From positions 248,001 to 312,000 of the forward strand of contig CAWGMT010000021.1 in the NCBI GenBank assembly GCA_963823675.1: a stretch of 64,000 nt of DNA, written 5' to 3'. Source of the stretch: CAWGMT01 sp963823675. GTDB taxonomy: Bacteria; Planctomycetota; Planctomycetia; Isosphaerales; Isosphaeraceae. Positions 56,219 to 64,000 of the stretch are shown in pieces. Every line of letters begins with the position of its first letter. Position 1 is the first letter of the stretch. The position numbers and the translations under genes are program-made. The notes below the pieces were generated by a model. That model worked only from the letters and a program-made list of their open reading frames with translations, was not told where the DNA came from and did no database searches.

Positions 56219-57392
56219 ATGGCTGTTGCAAAACTCGCGCTCGAAGATGGCTCGGTCTTTACAGGCTCGGCCTTTGGCGCCGAAGGTGAGACGGACGGCG
56301 AGGTCGTCTTCAACACCAGCATGACCGGCTACCAGGAAATCCTCACCGACCCTTCCTATCACGGCCAGATCGTGACGATGACCTGTCCGCACATCGGCAA
56401 CTACGGAGTCAACGACGACGATGTCGAGAGCGCGCGTCCGTGGGTGCGGGGATTTGTCGTCCGTGCGCTGAGCCATCGGGTCAGCAACTTCCGCGCGCTC
56501 GGTTCGCTGGCAGCCTATCTTCAAAAGCACGGCATTCCCGGGATCCAGGGGATCGACACGCGGGCCGTGGTCAGGCTGACCCGGGTCCGAGGCGCGATGA
56601 AGGGAATCCTGTTCGACGACCGATCTCGACGACGCGAGCCTGGTGGCCAAAGCCAAGGCCAGCCCGGGACTGGTGGGCCGCGACCTCGTTTGCGAGGTGA
56701 TGCCCAGGGAATCGAGCTCATGGGAGCTGGGCATCGACCACGCGTATGAGTTCGGCAACCGCGGGAATGGCCCTGCGGACAGCGATCGCCCGGCGATGCC
56801 AGCAGGATCGCTCCCTCGTCGCCGGCATGTCGTGGCCCTCGACTTCGGCATGAAGTGGAACATTCTGCGTCTGCTGGTCGACACGGGCTGCAAGGTGACC
56901 GTGATGCCGGGCTCGGCTTCGGCCGAGGCGGTGCTCGATGCCCAGCCCGATGGGATTTTCCTCTCGAACGGGCCCGGCGATCCCGAGCCGCTGGCCAAGG
57001 CGACAGCGACCCTGCGGGCCCTGATCCGATCGGCGGCCGATTCGCGCGGCATCCCGATCTTCGGAATTTGCCTGGGACATCAGCTTCTGGGACAAGCCTT
57101 CGGCGCGCGCACCTTCAAGCTCAAGTTCGGTCATCGGGGTGCCAATCATCCGGTGCGCAACGAGGAGACCGGCAGGGTCGAGATCACGACGCAGAACCAC
57201 GGTTTTGCCGTCGATCCCACAACGCTGCCCCCGGACGTCAAGCCGAGCCACATCAACTTGAACGACCAGACGCTCGAAGGCCTGAAACACACTCGCTTGC
57301 CGGTCTTCGCGGTCCAGTATCACCCCGAAGCCTCGGCAGGCCCGCACGACAGCCGCTATCTTTTCGACGTGTTCTGGCGAATGATGGACTAG
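56219..57392 (+). CDS. carA: Carbamoyl-phosphate synthase small subunit (one frame break near 56622)
   Basis: Glutaminase subunit that supplies ammonia for carbamoyl phosphate (arginine and pyrimidine synthesis). N-terminal frame: LALEDGSVFTGSAFGAEGET, VFNTSMTGYQEILTDPSYHG, QIVTMTCPHIGNYGVNDDD, PGIQGIDTRAVVRLTRVRGA. After a single-base break near 56622: DLDDASLVAKAKASPGLVGR, VVALDFGMKWNILRLLVDTG, and the class I glutaminase site FGICLGHQLLGQAFG (nucleophile Cys) with the downstream QYHPEASAGPHDS (His-Glu). The total of about 390 residues is normal. The large subunit is not in the window. Confidence 0.93.
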
Positions 57393-57395
57393 AGC

Positions 57396-57992
57396 ATGCC
57401 CCGGATCATCCGCGTTGCGACCGAGGACGACGCAAGCGATATCGCAGCCATCTACGCTCCCTTTTGCAGCGCCACGCCCGTCTCGTTCGAGACCGAGGCT
57501 CCGACGATCGACGAGATGCGGCGCAGGATCGCCAAGACCCTGAAGTCGTATCCCTGGCTGGTCTGCGAAGACGAGGGGCGGGTGCTCGGCTACGCGTATG
57601 CCAGCCAGCACCGCGAGCGGGCGGCCTACCGCTGGTCGGTCGATGTGTCGGTCTATGTCCGTGAAGGGCATCGACGCGGTGGGCTGGGGCGTGCGCTGTA
57701 CACGTCGCTTTTGGAGTTGCTTCGTCTTCAGGGTTTTCACAACGCCCTTGCCGGCGCGACTTTGCCCAATGCGGGAAGCGTCGCCCTGCACGAGGGAATG
57801 GGTTTCGAGCCGGTCGGAACGTACCGGGACATCGGCTTCAAGTGCGATGCGTGGCACGACTTGCGCTGGTGGCAACTGAGGCTGCGCGGCCCGGAATCCA
57901 ACCCGGCCGAGCCGCTCGACCTGAAGCAAGCGAGCGAGCTGCCCGGCTGGGCGGCTGCGCTGGCGGCGGGATCGGCGTTATTGACCGCTTGA
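57396..57992 (+). CDS. GNAT N-acetyltransferase, phosphinothricin acetyltransferase-like
   Basis: A 198-residue acetyl-CoA-dependent acetyltransferase. It has the PAT-type start (IIRVATEDDASDIAAIYAPF), the early SFETEAPTIDEM segment, the acetyl-CoA loop YVREGHRRGGLGRALYTSLL (R-R-x-G-L-G), ALAGATLPNAGSVALHEGMG and the conserved C-terminal YRDIGFKCDAWHDLRWWQL. The natural substrate may be an amino-acid analogue or another small amine. The start lies 3 bases after the carA stop, so they are probably co-transcribed. Its last 15 bases overlap the end of the HAD gene on the other strand. Confidence 0.9.
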   Translation: MPRIIRVATEDDASDIAAIYAPFCSATPVSFETEAPTIDEMRRRIAKTLKSYPWLVCEDEGRVLGYAYASQHRERAAYRWSVDVSVYVREGHRRGGLGRALYTSLLELLRLQGFHNALAGATLPNAGSVALHEGMGFEPVGTYRDIGFKCDAWHDLRWWQLRLRGPESNPAEPLDLKQASELPGWAAALAAGSALLTA

Positions 57993-58844
57993 AGCTCCAA
58001 GACCGATCATGGTGATTGCCGGCGAGCCCTGCGCGTGCAACAGATCTCCAGCCGGCGATCCGGTGCCGGCAAACTCGCGGAGCAATTCGGCCTGGTCAAG
58101 ATCGGCAATCGAGTCGACGACCTTGTGCGGTTGATAGGCGTAGCGGGTCAGGTCTTCGTGGCGGGTACCGCCGCTCAAGACCAGAATCGTCTTGAAGCCG
58201 AGCTGGGCTCCGCCGAGGATGTCGGTCTCCATGGTGTCGCCGATCACGATCGTTTCGTCGGTCGTGAGTCCCAGCTCCTTGCGGGCCCCGCGCAGCATGA
58301 TCGGGCTGGGCTTGCCGACGCTGAAGGCTTTGGTTCCGCTGGCGGTTTCCAGCATCGCCACGGTGGCGCCGCAGCCGGGACGGATGCCGGACTCGGTCGG
58401 ACAATTGGGATCGAGGTTGGTGGCGATGAGCTTGGCCCCGCCCATGATCATCCGCAGCGCGGCCTCGACGAGCTCGAAGCTGATCGTCCGCCCCTCGCCC
58501 ACCACCACGTAATCGGGGTCCTTGTCGACGATGGCGTAGCCACAATCGTGCAGTGCGTTCAAGAGCCCGCCTTCGCCGATGACAAAAGCAGTGCCTCTCG
58601 GCTTCTGCTCGGCCAGGAAACGGGCCGTCGCGATCGCACAGGTATAGACGTGCTCCTCCTCGACGTCGATATCGAGGCGCTGGAGCCGGGTCGCGATGTC
58701 CAGACGAGTCCGCTGGCTGTTGTTGGTCAAGAAGCGGAATGGGACATCCGCCCGCCGCAATTCGTTGATGAAGTGGTCCGCGCCAGGGATCAGATGCCCG
58801 CCACGATAGATGACACCATCCATATCGATCAAATATCCGAGCAT
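57978..58844 (-). CDS. HAD-IIA family hydrolase (NagD/p-nitrophenylphosphatase-like)
   Basis: A 288-residue HAD phosphatase. Motif I is YLIDMDGVIYRGGHLIPGA (nucleophile and acid Asp residues), motif II FLTNNSQRTR, motif III Lys in FSVGKPSPIMLRGARKELG, and motif IV VIGDTMETDILGGAQLGFKT. The C2 cap at about 90-190 (DPDYVVVGEGRTISFELVEA) is that of the NagD/AraL group, which dephosphorylates sugar or nucleoside monophosphates. The frame extends upstream to 58997, but homology starts at the ATG at 58844. It converges with the GNAT gene and overlaps it by 15 bases. Confidence 0.93.
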   Translation of the reverse strand: MLGYLIDMDGVIYRGGHLIPGADHFINELRRADVPFRFLTNNSQRTRLDIATRLQRLDIDVEEEHVYTCAIATARFLAEQKPRGTAFVIGEGGLLNALHDCGYAIVDKDPDYVVVGEGRTISFELVEAALRMIMGGAKLIATNLDPNCPTESGIRPGCGATVAMLETASGTKAFSVGKPSPIMLRGARKELGLTTDETIVIGDTMETDILGGAQLGFKTILVLSGGTRHEDLTRYAYQPHKVVDSIADLDQAELLREFAGTGSPAGDLLHAQGSPAITMIGLGASSGQ

Positions 58845-59172
58845 AAGTTGCGTTGTCCTCGGGCCAACGAAGCAGTCACGGCGCTTTCCGCCGTCGATTG
58901 GCCGCGAGTCATCGGATCTCGTCTTCAAGAGGCCAATCGCGTCGCAACAGAGCCGCGCCCTAGAAGCAAACGATGTGCCATGTCTCCCGCCGGGCACTCG
59001 GCCGGGGAAGACGCACGTTTCTGAACCGATGCAGGCCGCTTCACTTACGCTGGGGATGCTGGTCGCATTCGGGCTATGTTGAACGTTTCTCCAACGGACC
59101 TAACACTGCTCTGGCCTTAAGCAAGGCGGTGTGTCTGTGAGGCAGTGATTGACGAATTCTCATCGGTGATCT
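58845..59172. other. Intergenic region, no gene seen
   Basis: These 328 bases lie between the HAD gene start and the end of the small membrane protein gene at 59173, both on the minus strand. I see no gene, RNA or repeat. Its left part should contain the HAD promoter. Confidence 0.35.
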
Positions 59173-59613
59173 TCACAAAGAATCGACCCACGGATCCCAG
59201 AGAGGGTCGTCTCGGTGAGTCGAGGTCTCGGGTAACGGGGGCGGGAGCGGCTGCGGCAGCCCTTCCGCCCAGCGGACTTCGATCTTGGCGTTTTCCGGTC
59301 GCCAGTACCAGCCGCCGCAACGTATCCAGACATGGCGAAAGAACGGGCGCCCGTCGAGATACTTGACGGCCAGGTAATAGACCTTTTGATTCGAGATCCG
59401 ATTAATGAGCCATGGGTGTCTGTAGAACCGCGCTTCCTGGTGGATGATCCCCCAGCCGTTTTCGCTGGCCCACTGGCTGATCAGTTTCTGATACGCCCTT
59501 TCCACGCGTCGTAGCAAGACGTAGCCGAGGATGAGAAGCGGAGCTGCGAATGAGAGAAGGCACAACCCCGAGCACACGGAGCCCAGGACTACCAACCAGA
59601 CTGGCATCTGCAT
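59173..59613 (-). CDS. Small membrane protein of unknown function
   Basis: A 146-residue protein with an N-terminal membrane segment (MQMPVWLVVLGSVCSGLCLL through ILGYVL). A soluble, Trp/Arg-rich part follows (WASENGWGIIHQEARFYRHP, FFRHVWIRCGGWYWRPENAK), with a Pro-rich stretch and an acidic C-terminus. I know no family. The ATG at 59613 opens the hydrophobic helix; the frame extends to 59649. It overlaps the gene at 59402-60100 by about 210 bases on the same strand, which suggests a frame error in one of the two. Confidence 0.55.
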   Translation of the reverse strand: MQMPVWLVVLGSVCSGLCLLSFAAPLLILGYVLLRRVERAYQKLISQWASENGWGIIHQEARFYRHPWLINRISNQKVYYLAVKYLDGRPFFRHVWIRCGGWYWRPENAKIEVRWAEGLPQPLPPPLPETSTHRDDPLWDPWVDSL

Positions 59614-60100
59614 CGTTGGATGATAACCATCGAATGTGCGATGGTCCATCCGGCGATGGGATTCCTATAGCTCCGCGTCCGCCGGGACGACCTTCTTTCG
59701 CCGCGTTCCCATCCTCCCACCGGCGCCCGCCGATCTGGGGTAACAGCAACGGCCAGAACGGGACCAGGAGAAAGCAGAGAGTCGTCCAGGTCTCCGAGGG
59801 GGAAAGGCCGTGCCCTGCCCAGGTCACCAGAACGCTAACGGCCAGGATCATCACCGCTACCGGCGGAAGGAAGAGCTTCCAGAATCGCGTCGCCGGATGC
59901 CTCCACGGGGCCAGGTGAATCACGAGGCCGACGACGGACAACCCTAGAGCCAGCACCGAGGCCCCGATACGCCACTCCCCCGCGAGGAACGCGAATGCGG
60001 CCAGGAGGAACATCCACGCCGTTCCACCCAGCATCCCACCAGTCCAACCCAGCTTCTCGCCACGGCGAGCTTTCACTGCCAGGCTCTTCTCTTTCAGCAT
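59402..60100 (-). CDS. Multi-pass membrane protein of unknown function (3' end doubtful)
   Basis: The first ~130 residues contain four predicted membrane helices (MLGGTAWMFLLAAFAFLAGE, ASVLALGLSVVGLVIHLAPW, LFLPPVAVMILAVSVLVTWA, LCFLLVPFWPLLLPQIGG). After about residue 150 the sequence becomes Ser/Arg/Pro-rich and runs antisense-like through the next gene, so the true end is probably near 59640 with a frame break before it. The ATG at 60100 directly precedes a short basic segment. No family is recognised. It lies 60 bases downstream of the sigma-peptidase fusion on the same strand. Confidence 0.5.
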   Translation of the reverse strand: MLKEKSLAVKARRGEKLGWTGGMLGGTAWMFLLAAFAFLAGEWRIGASVLALGLSVVGLVIHLAPWRHPATRFWKLFLPPVAVMILAVSVLVTWAGHGLSPSETWTTLCFLLVPFWPLLLPQIGGRRWEDGNAAKEGRPGGRGAIGIPSPDGPSHIRWLSSNDADASLVGSPGLRVLGVVPSLIRSSASHPRLRLATTRGKGVSETDQPVGQRKRLGDHPPGSAVLQTPMAH

Positions 60101-60160
60101 GAGACATCCGCCCGCATCAATCCGCCAACTGGCCCTGAAGCCTGGCAAACCCATCGGAGT

Positions 60161-62410
60161 TCATTTCTGCTCTGCGACGAGAGTTTCCGCGCGCCGGCCA
60201 GGATCAAAGAACTCTTTCGCCACGCGGCGGATGTCCTTGTCGGTGACCTTTGCCAGCTCTCCGTCGAGCTTGCGGGCATCAAGACCCAACTGCTCGCGAC
60301 GGGCCAATGAGAAACAGACGCCGTACGGATTCTGGGCGAGCAATTCGTCGGGAATCTCGGTGGTTCCCAGCAGGAAACCCAACTGTTGGCGCGCGCCGGC
60401 CAGCTCCTGGCCGTCGAGCGCAGGCTCGATCGTTTCGCGAACAAAGGTCTCGAGCCGAGCGAACGCCTGAGGAGGCGATTCTCCGTTTTTGACGCGCGCA
60501 TTGACCGCCAGGACGGCGCCATCATCGAAGGGCGTGAAGTAAACGGGCATGCCGCCGAGCTCATCATCGCCAAGCTTTTCCGCCCCAGCCCAGAACCGTG
60601 CGGCGATGACCAGGAAGGGAGCGTAGAGGTCGCTACCCGGCGCTGGGGTTGGATAGGCCACGCAGGCCGCCCGCCCCGGAATTGCCGCGCACGGCGACGC
60701 CACGACCTGCCTTTGCCCCTTCGCGGACGCCGGCGGGCCCGGCTCGCCGGGGGCGGGCGGCTCCTCTCCCGGCATGACTTTCGCGAAATGCTCCTCGATC
60801 GCCTTCCGAGCGGCACCCACATCGATCCCGCCGGCCAACGCGACGATCGCATTGGCGGGCTTGTAAAACCGTTTCCAGAAAGAGTGGACTTCATCGAGAG
60901 TGATCGCCCGAACGTGATCGGGCCGCCCTCCGTGCCGTCCACCGTGCGGTGTCGGCCGTATCAGCTCGCGGGCGTTATTCTGCGCCGCCAGTGCTGGAAA
61001 GCGGAAGAACATGTTGTCGATCTCTTGCAACAAGCGAGGTTTCTCCCGCTCCAGGTCGGCGGTCGCGACCCGAAGGTCGGCCATGCGGGCCGCGGCGTCT
61101 GCTATCTCCTGGTCGAGGTTCTTCGCGGGAAAGACGCTCGAGAAGACCGTGTATCGGTCGCCGGTCTGCCCGTTGGCACCCTCGGGATAACGCGCGGCAA
61201 ATTCCGTGACGGTTCGGGCCTTGGTGTCGCCTGCCGCCGCAGTGACATAAAGATGCTCGACCAGGTGGGCCAGTCCCGATCGACCGGCCGGGTCGTGATC
61301 GCACCCGATGTCATAAACGACGGTGAGCGCGACCTGTTTCGCCCCCTTGATCGGCCGGAGCATGACTTTCAGGCCGTTCGGCAGGCGAAAACGCTCGACG
61401 CCTTTGATCGCGGGGGTTGACCAGTCGCGGGCGATCGCCGCGCTTGCGCCTTTTTGGTCTTTGGGGAGCGCTCCAGTGGGCGCTCGGACATCGCGATCAG
61501 ACGCGACAGCCCCTTTCGTCTGCTGGGCCGCTTTGATCGGCGCGAAGAGAAACGCGGTGACGCCAGTGACCAGAACCGCGACCGAGAGCGCGCCCGCGAC
61601 GAGTCCGACTTTTTTGAAGACCATGGACAAGACCACTCCTTTCGTAAGGGCCGCGGCCTCGGGCGTGAGGGCGGCAGCCACCAGGGTGCTACCCGCGGCG
61701 AGCCTGGCCGCGGCCGAGATTGTGAATTGGATGAGCGTCGGGGGAACGGCACTGGCGCGCTCGGCGGCGAGGAATGACGCCACCGCCGCCAGTGTGAGCG
61801 TGAGCCCCCTGCGCACGAGCCCCGCTCTCAATCGCTCGCGGCCGCGGGCAAGGCGGCTCTTGACCGTCCCGACGGGACAACCAATCTGGGCGGCCGCCTG
61901 TTCGTGGGTCTGGCCTTGCACGTCGCAAAGAATGACGGGAGCACGAAATCGCTGGGGAAGCCGCTCGAGCTCAGCGTCGATGAGGGATCGGAGCTCGTCG
62001 TGCTCGGCTCGGGCTGCGTGCGCGTCTTTCACCGGGATGTCCTCCGCCATTGCCCGTTCCCGGCCTCGCCGGCGGCGAGCGCGTGTGCTGGCCCTCACGG
62101 CAACGCGGCGAGCGACACCATACAGCCACGTCGCCAGCACGTCGCGATCGCGGATCGACCCCGCCTTCCTGACCAGAATCAAGAACGTTGCTTGGAACGC
62201 GTCGTCAACGTCGTCTTGATCGGGTATCGCCCGCCGGCAAACGCCCAGGACCATTGGCCCGTGCCGACGCAGGATCGCCTCGAACGCAGTCTCATCACGC
62301 GCCGCGATGAACCGATCCAGAAGCTGGCGGTCACTCAGGCCGATCGCCGTGCCGGAATCGAAGAGCCGCCGCATCGAGTCGAGTGCAAGAGCACGTTGTC
62401 CGCTTGACAT
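60161..62410 (-). CDS. ECF sigma factor fused through a membrane segment to an M16-like metallopeptidase
   Basis: A 749-residue fusion. Region 2 (about 25-110: LLDRFIAARDETAFEAILRR, FQATFLILVRKAG) and region 4 (about 145-195: LPQRFRAPVILCDVQGQTHE, GCPVGTVKSRLARGRERLRA) form a complete ECF sigma factor. Hydrophobic stretches follow at about 202-220 and 268-290 (VGLVAGALSVAVLVTGVTAF). From about 330 to the end is an M16 peptidase: GLAHLVEHLYVTAA holds the inverted zinc motif HxxEH, and LLQEIDN gives the third-ligand Glu 76 residues later. A second M16-type domain follows from about 560. The ATG at 62410 has GGAG upstream; the frame stays open to 62497. Confidence 0.9.
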   Translation of the reverse strand: MSSGQRALALDSMRRLFDSGTAIGLSDRQLLDRFIAARDETAFEAILRRHGPMVLGVCRRAIPDQDDVDDAFQATFLILVRKAGSIRDRDVLATWLYGVARRVAVRASTRARRRRGRERAMAEDIPVKDAHAARAEHDELRSLIDAELERLPQRFRAPVILCDVQGQTHEQAAAQIGCPVGTVKSRLARGRERLRAGLVRRGLTLTLAAVASFLAAERASAVPPTLIQFTISAAARLAAGSTLVAAALTPEAAALTKGVVLSMVFKKVGLVAGALSVAVLVTGVTAFLFAPIKAAQQTKGAVASDRDVRAPTGALPKDQKGASAAIARDWSTPAIKGVERFRLPNGLKVMLRPIKGAKQVALTVVYDIGCDHDPAGRSGLAHLVEHLYVTAAAGDTKARTVTEFAARYPEGANGQTGDRYTVFSSVFPAKNLDQEIADAAARMADLRVATADLEREKPRLLQEIDNMFFRFPALAAQNNARELIRPTPHGGRHGGRPDHVRAITLDEVHSFWKRFYKPANAIVALAGGIDVGAARKAIEEHFAKVMPGEEPPAPGEPGPPASAKGQRQVVASPCAAIPGRAACVAYPTPAPGSDLYAPFLVIAARFWAGAEKLGDDELGGMPVYFTPFDDGAVLAVNARVKNGESPPQAFARLETFVRETIEPALDGQELAGARQQLGFLLGTTEIPDELLAQNPYGVCFSLARREQLGLDARKLDGELAKVTDKDIRRVAKEFFDPGRRAETLVAEQK

Positions 62411-62616
62411 CCCGCCTGTCTCCGTAAGTCGAGCCGTTTTCTCTATGAGTACACGATCGCAGACCATCGTTCCAATTTTCCGATCCATTTCCTCCATCTT
62501 TGACCTGCTTGCGCCTCCGTCGCGATTGACCCGGTGATTGAGCCGCGTTAAGCTGATACTTTACAACGCCAAGTGGCCAAGACGGTCGAACTTGAGTAAG
62601 GTGGAGAGAGTGTACC

Positions 62617-63903
62617 GTGGGTTCGACGTGCGTGGTTGGATTGCAATGGGGTGACGAGGCCAAGGGGAAGATTGTCGATTTGCTTTGCGACCAGCATGAC
62701 GTGGTGGTTCGGTATCAGGGTGGGGCCAACGCCGGGCATACCGTTGTTGTCGACGGCGTCACCTACAAGCTGTCGCTGGTGCCAACGGGGATTCTGCGTC
62801 CGGGGGCTGATTGTGTCATCGGCAATGGGGTGGTCATTCACCCGCCGGCATTGCTCAAGGAGATCGAAACGCTCAAGGGCATGGGTGTGGACCTGGTGCG
62901 CAGACTGCATGTTAGCGACCGGGCGCATGTCATTCTGCCGTACCATCTGACCGAGGAGCGGCTGACGGAGGAGTCGGCGTTTCAGGCCGACCATCTCGGG
63001 ACCACCAGGCGGGGGATCGGCCCGTGCTACCGCGACAAGGTCGGCCGGGTGCACGGAGTCCGGGTCGCCGATCTCTATCATCCGGCGCAGTTTCGCGAGC
63101 GACTGCGACGGATCATCGATTACAAGAACCGGTTGCTAGGCGCGTTGCTCTCCGAATTCGAGCCGCTTGACCCCAAGACCGTGGCCGATGAATACCTGGA
63201 TCATGCCGAGCGTCTGAGGCCTTTCGTCCGCGACACGACGTTGTGGCTGCACGAGGCCCTCGAGCGGGGGCGGCGTCTCCTGTTCGAAGGCGCTCAAGGC
63301 TCGCTCCTGGACGTCGATCACGGCAGCTATCCGTACGTCACGAGCTCCAACAGCAGCGCGGCTGGCATTGCCGCGGGATCGGGGGTGCCGACGCGCCACA
63401 TCGAGCGCTGGATTGGTGTCGTCAAGGCTTACACGACTCGCGTCGGCGGCGGGCCGTTTCCCACCGAGCAGGACAATGAGATCGGCGAGCGGATTCGCCG
63501 CGTGGGCCGGGAGTATGGTACGGTGACCGGACGGCCCCGGCGATGCGGCTGGTTCGATGCGGTCGCCGTTCGCCACGCCGCCCGGGTAAGCGGCTCGACC
63601 GAGCTGGCCGTCATGCTGCTCGACGTGCTGAGCGGGCTTGAAGAAATCAAGGTCGCCGTCGCCTACCAGCAGGATGGCAAGAAGGTCACCGCGTTACCGA
63701 GCTCGCTGGACGATTTCGAGCATTGCCAGCCGATCTACCAGTCTCTACCGGGCTGGACCGAGGACATCAGCACCGTCAAGCGCTGGGCCGATTTACCCGA
63801 GCAGGCGAGGAATTATGTCGCGTTTTTCGGGCGGCAAGTTGGCGTGCCGGTGACGATCGTCTCGGTCGGTCCCGACCGGCGCCAGACGATCCTCGTTGCG
63901 TGA
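62617..63903 (+). CDS. purA: Adenylosuccinate synthetase
   Basis: Catalyses GTP-dependent ligation of IMP and aspartate, the first step from IMP to AMP. The 428-residue length is typical. The N-terminus VVGLQWGDEAKGKIVDLLCD holds the P-loop-like catalytic Asp. Also visible are GGANAGHTVVVDGVTYKLSL (catalytic His), TRRGIGPCYRDKVGRVHGVR, LFEGAQGSLLDVDHGSYPYV, KAYTTRVGGGPFPTEQDNE and RPRRCGWFDAVAVRHAARVS. The start codon is GTG at 62617. It is transcribed divergently from the sigma-peptidase fusion. No other purine gene is in the window. Confidence 0.97.
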   Translation: MGSTCVVGLQWGDEAKGKIVDLLCDQHDVVVRYQGGANAGHTVVVDGVTYKLSLVPTGILRPGADCVIGNGVVIHPPALLKEIETLKGMGVDLVRRLHVSDRAHVILPYHLTEERLTEESAFQADHLGTTRRGIGPCYRDKVGRVHGVRVADLYHPAQFRERLRRIIDYKNRLLGALLSEFEPLDPKTVADEYLDHAERLRPFVRDTTLWLHEALERGRRLLFEGAQGSLLDVDHGSYPYVTSSNSSAAGIAAGSGVPTRHIERWIGVVKAYTTRVGGGPFPTEQDNEIGERIRRVGREYGTVTGRPRRCGWFDAVAVRHAARVSGSTELAVMLLDVLSGLEEIKVAVAYQQDGKKVTALPSSLDDFEHCQPIYQSLPGWTEDISTVKRWADLPEQARNYVAFFGRQVGVPVTIVSVGPDRRQTILVA

Positions 63904-64000
63904 TGGCTGGGCGGCCCGCCGGCACCGGCGCACGTGTTAATCCCCGATTGGGTTGGGGGCCTTCCCTCAAGTTGACCGACGACCAAGCTAGAGACCAACC

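Noticed and set aside
62331..62663. A 110-codon minus-strand frame crossing the purA start
   Set aside because: It overlaps the well-defined purA N-terminus and the sigma-peptidase upstream region and shows no protein-like features.

Overview
The window looks like chromosomal DNA from a planctomycete, most likely an Isosphaeraceae-type organism. The evidence is high G+C, secreted proteins with an N-terminal R-P-x-L-E-x-x-E-x-x-L-L-S-A type motif, a VPEP-CTERM protein, an ECF sigma factor beside a Ser/Thr kinase, an ECF sigma factor fused to a membrane segment and peptidase domain, a TPR-sulfotransferase, and many hairpin-type interspersed repeats. This assignment is inferred from gene content, not from a marker gene. 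I found no rRNA, tRNA, CRISPR array or complete insertion sequence.

Layout. 0-2.4 kb: a secreted unknown and a cyclophilin. 2.7-16 kb: an efflux region with two related, broken TolC-type outer-membrane factors, two related surface proteins, two tandem lipoprotein adaptors and one RND pump; the pump and adaptors overlap by one base and form an operon. 16-21 kb: a TlpA-like thioredoxin protein, a stress-type glycine-zipper protein, and an MFS transporter with an aldo/keto reductase. 21.3-23.6 kb: ergothioneine genes egtB-egtD. 23.9-28.3 kb: a DUF4058 protein, a PEP-CTERM protein and an OpuB-like ABC importer operon. 28.5-30 kb: a 5'-truncated CxxCH protein fused head to head with a 5'-truncated Rrf2 regulator. 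30-36 kb: PDZ and secretin-like proteins, M29 aminopeptidase, dGTPase and two cysteine-rich secreted proteins. 36-43 kb: TPR-sulfotransferase, YceI lipoprotein, a secreted unknown and an M28-PDZ aminopeptidase. 43-46 kb: ABC solute-binding protein and ATPase, whose likely permease lies near 54-56 kb. 46-51 kb: ECF sigma, antitoxin with a toxin stub, a kinase interrupted by an amber codon, and HicB with a possible HicA stub. 51-64 kb: oxidoreductase, HtrA protease, permease, carA, GNAT, HAD, two membrane proteins, the ECF-M16 fusion and purA.

An overriding feature is the number of broken reading frames. About twenty indels interrupt otherwise well-conserved genes, including carA, dGTPase, egtB and the RND pump. 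Several sit in short homopolymers where one base would restore the frame, which points to residual sequencing error rather than mass gene decay. The amber codon in the kinase, the two antitoxin/toxin-stub loci and the Rrf2/CxxCH junction are different: they look like real evolutionary events. Where a gene carries a single frame break I give its full extent and the approximate break position.
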